Shown here: in pieces, positions 34,567-42,279 of the stretch
Position numbering within the stretch: the first letter of the stretch is position 1
Layout: every line of letters starts with the position of its first letter
Assembly (NCBI RefSeq): GCF_025989125.1
Contig: NZ_JAPDNR010000001.1
Location: 8,110,087-8,174,086 of the forward strand
DNA: 64,000 nucleotides
Direction of reading: 5' to 3'
From: Chitinophaga nivalis
GTDB taxonomy: Bacteria; Bacteroidota; Bacteroidia; Chitinophagales; Chitinophagaceae
The notes under the pieces: model-generated
Database searches by the model: none
The model's input: only the letters and a program-made list of their open reading frames with translations
What the model was told of the DNA's origin: nothing
Made by a program: the position numbers and the translations under genes

Positions 34567-35321
34567 ATAATTGTAGTTGCGGGAGTGATACCCAGTTGCG
34601 GATGAAAGCTGGCAGTCATATCGATCCGCCAGGCATGCCAGTATACCATTACACCGGCGTTGTGCCGGGGAGGCTGTGCCGCAAAGCCCAGCTGTAAGGC
34701 CAAAGCGGGAGTTATCCGGTAATGAGCCGTTGCTTTTACATCTGTGCCGGTGGTTTCCTGACGGCTGACTTCTGTCGCCAGCAGGCAGTTGCGGGAGGCT
34801 TCGAAGCCGGCGCCGATGATGTAGGTAACCGGCAATCCGGGTATTTTTTCCAGTTGCCCGCCAACATGAAATTTTTCATCGATGTGCCATAAGCCGCCTA
34901 TAGTAACAGCTGACCTACCCGACTTCCCATAGCCGGTTACCGCGGTGGTTTCATAACTAAACTGCAGTCCGATGCCGCACCTGTTGCCAAGCGCCCTGCC
35001 ATAGGAAAGGCTGAGTTGTTGCTGATACCAGTCCGTATTACCCAGGCGGGTAATACCGATACCAAAGGCGCCGGGTTTCACCGGTATAGCTGCTGCAGCT
35101 ATATACAGCGTAATGCTACGAAGCAGGAACCTGTTTTCTGCATAGCTACCACCCGTGAAGGCCGATATACCTGATAAAGCCGCCGGATGCCGGTATGCGG
35201 TAATCGCATCCTGAAAATGCCGGCTGTAGGCACCTATACCGGCATTACTGCCAACAGGCGTTAATAGTGGCTGTGCAGATACTGTCTGCACCCACACCAG
35301 GGTTAACAACAATAATTTCAT
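34533..35321 (-). CDS. Outer-membrane beta-barrel protein, PorV/PorQ-like in look
   Basis: 262 residues, signal peptide MKLLLLTLVWVQTVSA. The sequence is rich in alternating Gly/aromatic strands (GAFGIGITRLGNTDWYQQQ, LSLSYGRALGNRCGIGLQFS) and starts with a segment like the PorV/UPF0164 family (SNAGIGAYSRHFQDAITAYRHPAALSG). I cannot place it firmly in a named family. It overlaps the next gene (HhH-barrel protein) by 34 bases, so the two probably act together at the outer membrane. Confidence 0.6.
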   Translation of the reverse strand: MKLLLLTLVWVQTVSAQPLLTPVGSNAGIGAYSRHFQDAITAYRHPAALSGISAFTGGSYAENRFLLRSITLYIAAAAIPVKPGAFGIGITRLGNTDWYQQQLSLSYGRALGNRCGIGLQFSYETTAVTGYGKSGRSAVTIGGLWHIDEKFHVGGQLEKIPGLPVTYIIGAGFEASRNCLLATEVSRQETTGTDVKATAHYRITPALALQLGFAAQPPRHNAGVMVYWHAWRIDMTASFHPQLGITPATTIIWQRSATPAAE

Positions 35322-35563
35322 GATGAATGGCTGATTAATAATTCAGGCAAGACTAACGGGAAGCGTATGGTAATCAGGCATCCGTTGCTGCTAATGGTAT
35401 AACTATAATAGTGGGTATGATAAGATGTGTGAAAAGCTGTTTCATCGTGTAGCGGGTTTAACAATGACGGCCGGTACGTGGCCGGATATGATCAGGTTAA
35501 CAATACACCGAAGCTACCGAAAGCAACAAAGAAAAGTGTTAATCAAAGGTGAAGGCTACCCAT

Positions 35564-35608
35564 AAAAAAAGAGCAGCTATCACGGTGATAGCTGCTCTTT
35601 TTTTATGT
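35564..35608 (-). terminator. Terminator of deoxynucleoside kinase gene
   Basis: GAGCAGCTATCAC-G-GTGATAGCTGCTC, flanked by an A-run and a T-run, hence able to stop transcription on both strands. It lies 8 bases after the kinase stop codon. The adjoining 35322-35563 stretch has no recognised feature. Confidence 0.9.
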
Positions 35609-35615
35609 CGTGGAT

Positions 35616-36251
35616 CTAAAAAAGTCCGTATAACTGGGAATCGATCCTGGAAATAATTTCTCCGAGGTCTTCATCACTCTCCGGAAATTTATTCTTATCA
35701 ATATCGATCACCAACAAAGGACCTTCCTTGTATTTTTCGATCCAGTTATTATAATATTCGTTGAGGCGTTTCAGGTAGTCGAGCCGTATATTCTCTTCAT
35801 ACTCTCTTCCTCTTTTCTGAATCTGGGCCACCAGTGTTGGTACGGATGCCTGCAGATAGATCAGCAGGTCCGGTGGTTTCACCATGCTTTTCAGTGTTTC
35901 AAAAAAGTTGAAGTAGTTATCGAAGTCCCGTTTGGTCATCAGCCCCATTTCATACAGGTTGGGAGCGAAGATGTGGGCATCTTCATAGATGGTACGGTCC
36001 TGGATAACTGTTTCTTTTCCGTTCTGGATTTCCAGTAGTTGTTTCAGCCTTCCGTTCAGAAAATATACCTGCAGGTTGAAAGACCAGCGGGGCATATCTT
36101 CATAAAAATCATTCAGATAAGGATTATGCTCAACATCTTCATATTGCGGGTGCCACTTATAATGCCTGCATAGCATTTCGGTAAGTGTGGTTTTGCCTGC
36201 GCCGATATTACCGGCGATGGCTATGTGCTTGATCTTGTTCTGTTTTGCCAT
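35616..36251 (-). CDS. Deoxynucleoside kinase
   Basis: Deoxyribonucleoside kinase family (dGK/dAK/dCK-like), 211 residues. The P-loop is IAGNIGAGKTTL (residues about 12-23); the family Glu in the EDVEHNPYLNDFYED region, the DRTIYEDAHIFA motif (DRS/ERS-type, substrate-binding Arg and catalytic base), and a lid RGREYEENIRLDYL are present. It salvages deoxynucleosides by 5'-phosphorylation. The exact base preference cannot be read from the sequence. It is downstream of trpS on the same strand (42-base gap). Confidence 0.9.
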   Translation of the reverse strand: MAKQNKIKHIAIAGNIGAGKTTLTEMLCRHYKWHPQYEDVEHNPYLNDFYEDMPRWSFNLQVYFLNGRLKQLLEIQNGKETVIQDRTIYEDAHIFAPNLYEMGLMTKRDFDNYFNFFETLKSMVKPPDLLIYLQASVPTLVAQIQKRGREYEENIRLDYLKRLNEYYNNWIEKYKEGPLLVIDIDKNKFPESDEDLGEIISRIDSQLYGLF

Positions 36252-36293
36252 GCGATGATAGAAGGTAAATACTGAAAATAGCTACAACTACGA

Positions 36294-37304
36294 TTACTGG
36301 TAGTAATTGAGACCAATTAGTTTTTTCGCCTGGTGCAAAGTTTGTGCCGCATTTGCCCTCGCTTTTTCTGCACCGGCTTTCATTACTTTTTCCAGGTACT
36401 GGGTATCCTGCTGCAGTGCCGCTGCTTTTTCGCGGATAGGTGCAATAAATTTCACCATGTCTTCACCCAGCTGTCCTTTCAGATCACTATAACGGAGAGT
36501 ACCTGCGTGATATGCTGCGTCAAAAGTAGCAATGCTTTCCGGTGTGGACACCAGTTTCATCAGGTCGAAGAGATTCTGTACGGATTCCGGCATGGGAGCA
36601 CCTTCCTCTCCAGAGCTGCTATCGGTTTTAGCCTTGCTCAGTTTTTTCCGGATTTGCTCATCAGTGTCAGCCAGGTACAGGGTCGCCATTTCATTTTCAC
36701 TTTTGCTCATCTTGCCGCCTTTACCGTCCAGGCTGGGGATACGTACCAGTGAATCGCCATAGTTAAACGCCTGCGGTTCCGGGAACAGATCACCATAGCG
36801 CTGGTTGAAACGTTGTGCAAAGTTGCGGGCCATTTCCAGGTGTTGTCCCTGATCTTTACCTACCGGCACTTTCACGGCGCGCTGAATTAATATATCCACG
36901 CTCATCAATACCGGATACGTCAGCAAACCGGCATTTACGTTATCCGGTTGCAAACGTACCTTATCTTTGAAGGTAGGTACTCTTTCCAGTTCACCAACAT
37001 AAGCCAGCATATTCATGAGGAGATACAATTCTGCAATCTCCGGAACATCACTTTGTACATACAGCGCCACTTTTTCAGGGTCCAGACCAGAAGCGATATT
37101 TTCTGCCAGTACGCGCATTACATTTCCCTTCAGATCTTTCGGATCGGGGTGGGTGGTTAATGAATGCCAGTCTGCCACAAAGAAATAGCAGTCAAAGTCT
37201 TCCTGCATCCGGATATAGTTACGGATCGCGCCAAAATAATTGCCTAAATGCAAATAACCGGTGGGGCGAATGCCACTCACCACAATTTCCTTTTTAGTAG
37301 CCAT
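36294..37304 (-). CDS. trpS: Tryptophanyl-tRNA synthetase
   Basis: Class I aminoacyl-tRNA synthetase, 336 residues from ATG 37304 (a TTG four codons upstream is rejected). HIGH-type motif HLGNYFGAIRNY (with GIRPTGYLHLG before it) and KMSKS (GGKMSKSENE) are intact, and PVGKDQGQHLEMARNFAQRF marks the Trp/ATP-binding region. It charges the tRNA-Trp gene found at 11905. It lies with the kinase gene in a likely operon, divergent from gatC. Confidence 0.97.
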   Translation of the reverse strand: MATKKEIVVSGIRPTGYLHLGNYFGAIRNYIRMQEDFDCYFFVADWHSLTTHPDPKDLKGNVMRVLAENIASGLDPEKVALYVQSDVPEIAELYLLMNMLAYVGELERVPTFKDKVRLQPDNVNAGLLTYPVLMSVDILIQRAVKVPVGKDQGQHLEMARNFAQRFNQRYGDLFPEPQAFNYGDSLVRIPSLDGKGGKMSKSENEMATLYLADTDEQIRKKLSKAKTDSSSGEEGAPMPESVQNLFDLMKLVSTPESIATFDAAYHAGTLRYSDLKGQLGEDMVKFIAPIREKAAALQQDTQYLEKVMKAGAEKARANAAQTLHQAKKLIGLNYYQ

Positions 37305-37395
37305 AATAGGTCGCAAGTTAAATAAAAAGCTTTAAGCTGAAAGCTCAACCTAAAGCACTTTTAAGGCTTTCTGCACTTAAATGGCCGTTTATCAC

Positions 37396-37403
37396 TAATT
37401 TTG
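37396..37403 (+). promoter_or_regulatory. Possible -7 element of gatC-lolD
   Basis: TAATTTTG matches TAnnTTTG, 55 bases before the gatC ATG. No good -33 TTTG is present at 19-21 bases, so this is tentative. Confidence 0.35.
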
Positions 37404-37457
37404 GGATACCATCATATTTACTATTTATATTTCATTATCTTTTGATTTAATTTGATT

Positions 37458-37748
37458 ATGGAAGTAAACGACGCCCTGGTACAACAGCTGGCTGAACTGG
37501 CCAGGCTGGAATTTAACCAGCAGGAAAAAGCGGAGATACGGGGAGATCTGCAAAGGATGATCACTTTCGTGGAAAAACTCAATGAGCTGGATACTACCCA
37601 GGTTGATCCCTTACTCCACCTGACAGAAGATTATAATGTTTTCCGGGAAGATAAAGTGATACCTTCCATTACCCGGGAAGAAGGGCTGCTTAATGCGCCG
37701 GCAGCCACAGACGAATATTTCAAGGTGCCGAAAATCATAAAGAAATAA
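37458..37748 (+). CDS. gatC: Aspartyl/glutamyl-tRNA amidotransferase subunit C
   Basis: GatC, 96 residues from ATG 37458. Family pattern: LVQQLAELARLEFNQQEKAEI, MITFVEKLNELDTTQVDPLLH, then the C-terminal FREDKVIPSITREEGLLNAP and YFKVPKII. It stabilises the GatCAB complex that makes Gln-tRNA (and Asn-tRNA) by transamidation. gatA and gatB are not in this window. It is coupled to the ABC ATPase gene by a 5-base gap. Confidence 0.95.
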   Translation: MEVNDALVQQLAELARLEFNQQEKAEIRGDLQRMITFVEKLNELDTTQVDPLLHLTEDYNVFREDKVIPSITREEGLLNAPAATDEYFKVPKIIKK

Positions 37749-37753
37749 CTCCC

Positions 37754-38461
37754 ATGCAAAAGTCCGTTATTCACCTGGAAGCCATCAAAAAAAGTTATTA
37801 CCTCGGAAAGAATGAACTGCCGGTACTCAAAGGCGTATCGCTGGACATCTTCAAAAATGAGTATGTAGCACTGATGGGACCTTCCGGTTCCGGCAAGTCT
37901 ACGCTCATGAATATTCTCGGATGTCTGGACACCCCTACCAGCGGTAAATACATTCTGAGCGGACATGACGTTAGTACGATGGCCGACAACGACCTGGCGA
38001 CTGTACGTGGAAAGGAAATCGGATTTGTATTCCAGCAGTTTAACCTCATGCCGCGCCTGACCGCATTGGAAAACGTGGCAGTGCCCCTGATTTATGCCGG
38101 TGTCGGTAAAAAAGAAAGAGAAGAACGTGCCCGGCAAATGCTGGAAAAGGTGAAACTGGGAGACCGCGGTAAACATAAGCCTAATGAGCTGTCCGGCGGA
38201 CAGTGTCAACGTGTGGCCATTGCCCGTGCGCTGGTTAATAATCCTTCTCTGATTCTGGCCGATGAACCTACCGGAAACCTGGATACCAAAACCTCCGTGG
38301 AAATCATGGAGATATTCGGTAACATCCATGCCTCCGGCAATACCGTTGTACTGGTAACCCATGAAGAAGATATTGCGGATCACGCCAGAAGAGTGATACG
38401 CCTGCGCGACGGTGTCATTGAATCCGATCGTGTCAATCAGAAAATGGCTGTACTGGGATAA
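37754..38461 (+). CDS. ABC transporter ATPase, LolD/MacB type
   Basis: 235 residues. Walker A GPSGSGKST (42-50), Q-loop FVFQQFNLMP, signature LSGGQ followed by CQR (where the family nearly always has QQR), Walker B LILADEPTGNLD, and H-loop VLVTHEEDIADHARR. Sequence style matches the lipoprotein-release/MacB class (LolD, FtsE-like). No permease gene is adjacent; a LolC/E-type permease lies 9 kb away at 47604-48839 and is a candidate partner. It is followed by a long hairpin. Confidence 0.9.
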   Translation: MQKSVIHLEAIKKSYYLGKNELPVLKGVSLDIFKNEYVALMGPSGSGKSTLMNILGCLDTPTSGKYILSGHDVSTMADNDLATVRGKEIGFVFQQFNLMPRLTALENVAVPLIYAGVGKKEREERARQMLEKVKLGDRGKHKPNELSGGQCQRVAIARALVNNPSLILADEPTGNLDTKTSVEIMEIFGNIHASGNTVVLVTHEEDIADHARRVIRLRDGVIESDRVNQKMAVLG

Positions 38462-38485
38462 TATTCTTTCCTTTACCGGAACATA

Positions 38486-38550
38486 TAAAGCGATTAAAGC
38501 GGAACAGAACACAGGTATCCACCTATTCTGTCTCCGCTTTAATCGCTTTA
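38486..38550. repeat. Long perfect inverted repeat between ABC ATPase and cobalamin adenosyltransferase genes
   Basis: Arms of 18 bases (TAAAGCGATTAAAGCGGA, 38486-38503, and its complement 38533-38550) flank a nested ACAGAA/TTCTGT and AGGT/ACCT. The structure could extrude as a cruciform or form a long RNA hairpin. It lacks a T-run, so it is not a standard terminator, although it probably ends or stabilises the 3' end of the upstream transcript. Confidence 0.7.
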
Positions 38551-38598
38551 TGCATTCCTGCGAATACCTTAATTTGCGATAGAACAATCTTCCAACAC

Positions 38599-39159
38599 AT
38601 GGCTTTCAAAATATATACTAAAACAGGCGACAAAGGGAAAACGTCCCTGATTGGTGGTACCAAAGTACCCAAAAGCGATATCCGTATCGATGCCTACGGT
38701 ACGGTAGATGAACTGAACTCCTATATCGGTCTGGTCAACGATTATATGTCCGACCCGGACACCAAAATATTGCTGAAGGAAATACAGGACCGCCTCTTTA
38801 CCATCGGCGCTGCACTGGCCTGCGATCCGGATAAAGAAACAAAAATGAAAATACCGGATCTGCACGAGGCAGATATCCTGTTGTTGGAAAACAGTATTGA
38901 TAAAATGAATGAAGACCTGCCTGTGATGAAGTCATTTATCCTGCCGGGCGGCCACGTAGCCGTATCTACCTGCCACATCGCACGCTGCGTATGCCGCCGC
39001 ACCGAACGGCTCTGCGTAGGTATGCAGGAGCAGGAAATGTTCATTGAACCCCTGGTATTGAAATACATTAACCGCCTCAGTGACTATCTATTTGTACTAT
39101 CCCGTTGGGTAGGACAGCAGTTGGGCGTAGATGAAATTCCCTGGCAGCCCAGGGTGTAG
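38599..39159 (+). CDS. Cob(I)alamin adenosyltransferase, PduO type
   Basis: Transfers the adenosyl group from ATP to cob(I)alamin. 186 residues. N-terminal ATP-binding motif YTKTGDKGKTSLIGG, then IDAYGTVDELNSYIG and the C-terminal helix signature HIARCVCRRTERLC and LKYINRLSDYLFVLSRWV, all typical of PduO/ATR. It supplies coenzyme B12, for example to methylmalonyl-CoA mutase or ribonucleotide reductase elsewhere in the genome. It is a single gene, followed by riboflavin synthase after 21 bases, so both may share a transcript. Confidence 0.95.
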   Translation: MAFKIYTKTGDKGKTSLIGGTKVPKSDIRIDAYGTVDELNSYIGLVNDYMSDPDTKILLKEIQDRLFTIGAALACDPDKETKMKIPDLHEADILLLENSIDKMNEDLPVMKSFILPGGHVAVSTCHIARCVCRRTERLCVGMQEQEMFIEPLVLKYINRLSDYLFVLSRWVGQQLGVDEIPWQPRV

Positions 39160-39180
39160 AAATTATCTTACATTCGTTAT

Positions 39181-39771
39181 ATGTTTACAGGAATTATAGA
39201 AACACTAGCAACAGTAGTATCTACCAGGCAGGAAGGCGGTAACCTGGTGATCACCATACAAACGCCCCTGGCAGGGGAATTAAAGGTAGATCAAAGCATA
39301 GCGCATAACGGCGTATGCCTGACCGTGACCCACATCCAGGGCGACACCTACGAAACCGCAGCCGTAGCTGAAACCCTCATCAAAAGCAATATCGGAGAGC
39401 TGGCACCCGGCCTGCAGGTAAACCTGGAAAGAGCCATGGTATTCAATGGCCGCATCGACGGACACCTGGTACAAGGCCATGTAGACAGCACCGGTACCTG
39501 CACCCTCCGCGAAGATCAGAACGGCAGCTGGTTATACCGTTTCCGGTATCCACGTGAATTTGCTGCGCTGGTGGTGGAAAAAGGTAGTATCTGCCTGAAT
39601 GGTATCAGCTTAACTATATTTGATGTAACGGAAGAGGAATTTTCCATCGCGGTGATTCCGTATACGTTTGAACACACCAATATTTCCGCTGTACAACCCG
39701 GTTCCCGCGTGAACCTGGAATTTGATATCCTCGGTAAGTATGTTGCCCGGCAACTGCTGGTAAACCGTTGA
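39181..39771 (+). CDS. ribE: Riboflavin synthase alpha chain
   Basis: Dismutates two 6,7-dimethyl-8-ribityllumazines to riboflavin. 196 residues made of two tandem lumazine-binding barrels: MFTGIIETLATV ... IAHNGVCLTVT (first) and GRIDGHLVQGHVDSTG ... SICLNGISLTIF (second). The N-terminal MFTGIIE and the catalytic-trimer residues are conserved. No FMN riboswitch fits in the 21-base gap upstream. It is followed by a hairpin terminator. Confidence 0.96.
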   Translation: MFTGIIETLATVVSTRQEGGNLVITIQTPLAGELKVDQSIAHNGVCLTVTHIQGDTYETAAVAETLIKSNIGELAPGLQVNLERAMVFNGRIDGHLVQGHVDSTGTCTLREDQNGSWLYRFRYPREFAALVVEKGSICLNGISLTIFDVTEEEFSIAVIPYTFEHTNISAVQPGSRVNLEFDILGKYVARQLLVNR

Positions 39772-39797
39772 TGTAAGTAGTACCGCCATAAAATAAG

Positions 39798-39832
39798 ATA
39801 CTGCCATCTCCTGCACGGGATGGCAGTATTAT
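39798..39832 (+). terminator. Terminator of ribE
   Basis: ATACTGCCATC/GATGGCAGTAT, an 11-bp stem with a 10-base loop, followed by a weak TATTATT tract. Confidence 0.7.
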
Positions 39833-39876
39833 TGCTACCTCGGGATACTTATACTGTTTACTGTAAAATCAGACAT

Positions 39877-40566
39877 TTGAAACTACACCTGCTGATCGGT
39901 ACTTTATGTTGTTCGCTGCTGGCACATGCGCAGCAGGCTAAAGTAGTAGCAGTACAGGCATTGTATGATACCACTGCCGTAGCAGAACTGTATAATCGTG
40001 TACCACTGGGCTTGCAGCTACAATACAGCGACAACTCCGTACAGCGTACCACCGGCTTTCTGCAGGGTAGCTACCGCTGGAACCGGGTAGCTATACGCAC
40101 CTCCAACGGCGTTGTGCAAAACGGCTATCTTACCTTCAACCGGCAGCAGCTGGCAAAAACAGGTTACCGTGTAGACTTCACCGTTACCCTGCCAGACAAC
40201 CAGGTTTTCGAAACTGCTATCCGGCTGCCCTATGTTACCGGCATCCGTTTTAATCATTATGCCGACAGTATCAAACGTGATATCCGGTATTACCTCAATG
40301 TAGAAGGGAAGTTCAGCAGCGGTCATATATTTCCGCTGGATACGGCCACGATCCGGTTCGAAACGTCTGCAGGAAAAATCATCGGGCAGGATTTGCTGCT
40401 CGAAAAAAATGATACGGTCAAAACAGTTACGGTACAGGCCTGGTATAAATATAATCCGGCTATGTATCTCCGCTCCACCATCCCCGTAAAACAGGCACCT
40501 GATAATGATTCCCTCATCATCCAGGATAGCCGGGAGTTATTCAACAAACGAAAGAAAAAGCACTGA
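39877..40566 (+). CDS. Secreted protein of unknown function
   Basis: I place the start at the TTG 39877 (LKLHLLIGTLCCSLLAHAQ is a good signal peptide). The first in-frame ATG (39820) lies inside the ribE terminator, so a longer protein is less likely. The mature protein of about 210 residues is beta-rich, with short Gly/Thr/aromatic strands (VPLGLQLQYSDNSVQRTTGF, VRFNHYADSIKRDIRYYLN-like), and ends in a basic stretch, KRKKKH. No family is recognised. It may be periplasmic or surface exposed. It converges with the DUF5684 gene, whose stop is only 18 bases away. Confidence 0.6.
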   Translation: MKLHLLIGTLCCSLLAHAQQAKVVAVQALYDTTAVAELYNRVPLGLQLQYSDNSVQRTTGFLQGSYRWNRVAIRTSNGVVQNGYLTFNRQQLAKTGYRVDFTVTLPDNQVFETAIRLPYVTGIRFNHYADSIKRDIRYYLNVEGKFSSGHIFPLDTATIRFETSAGKIIGQDLLLEKNDTVKTVTVQAWYKYNPAMYLRSTIPVKQAPDNDSLIIQDSRELFNKRKKKH

Positions 40567-40583
40567 CGGGTTTCATTTCCTTT

Positions 40584-41048
40584 TTATTCTTCCCGCTTAA
40601 AAGGCGATTGTCCGGGAAAATTCCGTCCCAGGGCAGAGATATCATCCTGTAGCTGGCGGTTGGGATCACCGGCCGGCCCCTTGTAAATAATATTGCGGTC
40701 GAAAGCCAGGATGGCGGCAAAGATAAAACCCAGGAATACCAGCCCCAGGGTGAAACCTGTTCCCTGCCCAAAGCTAAGGCTGAGCAGATTCAACGTCCAT
40801 ATCCCGAAAATGATATTCACACCGGGTATCAGGTACAGCAGCAGCCACCACCAAGGCTTCCCTATAATACGCAGCAAGATAAGGGCCCCGTAGATAGGGA
40901 TAATGCTTTCCCAGCCCCGGTAGCCTGCCTTCTGAAAAATCTTCCACCAGCAGATCAGGCTAAAGATGCTGCAAAGCAGGGCAAAACAGATAAAAGGCAC
41001 CAGCAGGATGGAGTAAATGGCAGGGTTGTCTGTGAAGGTTGTATCCAT
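40584..41048 (-). CDS. DUF5684-type membrane protein
   Basis: 154 residues with about four membrane segments: near 12-34 (ILLVPFICFALLCSIFSLICW), 50-62, 66-85 (KPWWWLLLYLIPGVNIIFGI) and 92-114. The block WKIFQKAGYRGWESIIPIYG then IGKPWWW is characteristic of DUF5684 and related signal-peptidase-associated proteins; no catalytic Ser/Lys pair is apparent. A charged C-terminal tail (about 40 residues) follows. Function unknown. Confidence 0.8.
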   Translation of the reverse strand: MDTTFTDNPAIYSILLVPFICFALLCSIFSLICWWKIFQKAGYRGWESIIPIYGALILLRIIGKPWWWLLLYLIPGVNIIFGIWTLNLLSLSFGQGTGFTLGLVFLGFIFAAILAFDRNIIYKGPAGDPNRQLQDDISALGRNFPGQSPFKREE

Positions 41049-41185
41049 GGCAGTGTATGTTTAGATGAATCACATGTATCCTGAATAACAGTTCTTCCCT
41101 ATATATAGTTTACACATTTTAAACCCTCAAAAAGAAGGCGCCGGCAGCCTTTTGAAAAAATTTTTAAAAAATTCTCTTCATAATA

Positions 41186-41216
41186 TTTGGATATTCAACG
41201 TATTGGATTACCTTTG
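41186..41216 (+). promoter_or_regulatory. Promoter of the SRP RNA
   Basis: TTTG (41186-41189), exactly 19 bases, TACCTTTG (41209-41216). A perfect Bacteroidota consensus, with the RNA beginning about 6 bases later. Confidence 0.85.
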
Positions 41217-41221
41217 CAACC

Positions 41222-41316
41222 GGCAAGTCTTATACGACCAGCTCCTACTGAACTCCCCCAGGACAGGAATGTAGCAAGGGTAGGTGGTTGTAGCGGTGCG
41301 ATATAAGTAACTTGCC
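41222..41316 (+). ncRNA. ffs: Signal recognition particle RNA (small bacterial type)
   Basis: A roughly 95-base RNA. The 5' and 3' ends pair (GGCAAGT/ACTTGCC), then TTATA/TATAA, and the apex holds the universally conserved SRP domain IV: CCAGG-ACA-GGAA-TGT-AGCAAGG, with the GGAA tetraloop and the CAGG/AGCA symmetric loop that bind Ffh. It has a perfect promoter upstream and a T-run terminator directly downstream (41317 on). It lacks an Alu domain, as usual in Gram-negative bacteria. Confidence 0.92.
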
Positions 41317-41452
41317 TTTTTTTCTTTTATAGAAGGTCATTAGTTACTTGTCAATAGTATCGTACCTGGTTGCTATTTTCTCCATCTCTTTCACTAATGA
41401 CAGTTACTCCAGCAATGACGATTATTTCCTGACAAACTAATTTATTCATAGT

Positions 41453-42103
41453 ATGAAATTCTTTATCGATACAGCTAATCTGGCGCAAATACAGGAAGCT
41501 CACGATTTAGGGGTTTTGGATGGGGTGACTACCAATCCGTCCCTGATGGCGAAAGAAGGTATTAAAGGAGAAGAAGCTATTTTAAAGCATTACGAAGCTA
41601 TCTGTGAAATAGTAGATGGTGATGTAAGTGCGGAAGTATTGTCTACCGATTTTAAATCCATTATTGAAGAAGGTAAGAAGTTGGCTGCCATTCACCCGAA
41701 CATCGTGGTGAAAGTTCCGATGATCAAAGACGGTGTAAAAGCCATCAAATGGTTTACGGAAAATGGTATCAGAACCAACTGTACGCTGGTATTCTCTGCC
41801 GGTCAGGCTATCCTGGCTGCCAAAGCAGGCGCCGCTTACGTATCTCCTTTCATTGGTCGTATTGATGACAGCAACTGGGATGGTGTGGAACTGATTGCTC
41901 AGATCTCACAGATCTACAGCATACAGGGTTTTAAAACTGAAATCCTCGCTGCATCTATCCGTAGTGCACTCCACATTGTTAAATGCGCGGAAGTAGGTGC
42001 TGACGTATGTACCTGCCCGTTAGATTCTATTCTCGGTTTACTGAAACATCCTTTGACAGATATTGGCCTCGCCAAATTCCTGGAGGATGCAAAAAAGATG
42101 TAA
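41453..42103 (+). CDS. Transaldolase / fructose-6-phosphate aldolase family enzyme
   Basis: 216 residues, small TalC/FSA class of Schiff-base aldolases. MKFFIDTANLAQIQEAHDLG, DGVTTNPSLMAKEG, the catalytic lysine in NIVVKVPM (Lys87), and TNCTLVFSAGQAILAAKAGA are present. In the decisive segment SPFIGRIDD, residue 133 is Phe; true fructose-6-phosphate aldolases have Tyr here and transaldolases Phe, so I predict transaldolase activity in the pentose phosphate pathway. Annotation pipelines often call it fructose-6-phosphate aldolase. It is monocistronic with a terminator behind. Confidence 0.92.
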   Translation: MKFFIDTANLAQIQEAHDLGVLDGVTTNPSLMAKEGIKGEEAILKHYEAICEIVDGDVSAEVLSTDFKSIIEEGKKLAAIHPNIVVKVPMIKDGVKAIKWFTENGIRTNCTLVFSAGQAILAAKAGAAYVSPFIGRIDDSNWDGVELIAQISQIYSIQGFKTEILAASIRSALHIVKCAEVGADVCTCPLDSILGLLKHPLTDIGLAKFLEDAKKM

Positions 42104-42130
42104 TCCGTAAATTATTTTTTTTAGATGGTG

Positions 42131-42167
42131 TTTCCCCGGTGTAGCTATTGCGCCGGGGAATTTTTTT
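42131..42167 (+). terminator. Terminator of the transaldolase gene
   Basis: TTCCCCGG/CCGGGGAA (8-bp stem, 13-base loop) followed by TTTTTTT. Confidence 0.85.
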
Positions 42168-42279
42168 ATATATCCCCCTGCTATCCGGTAACATACAGCA
42201 GCTGATTGTGTTATATTGTTATAATTATTTAAATTCAGTCATCATATCCACGTCATTTCAAACAATTAAAACGGACCCT

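Noticed and set aside
38486..38550. Transposon inverted terminal repeat
   Set aside because: The arms are too close together and enclose no gene.
37631..38587. 318-codon frame antisense to gatC and the ABC ATPase
   Set aside because: It spans two clear sense genes and includes the hairpin spacer; no protein features.
42148..42279. Longer N-terminus for glycerol kinase
   Set aside because: It begins in the terminator of the preceding gene; MDKYILSLDQGTTSSR is the normal family start.
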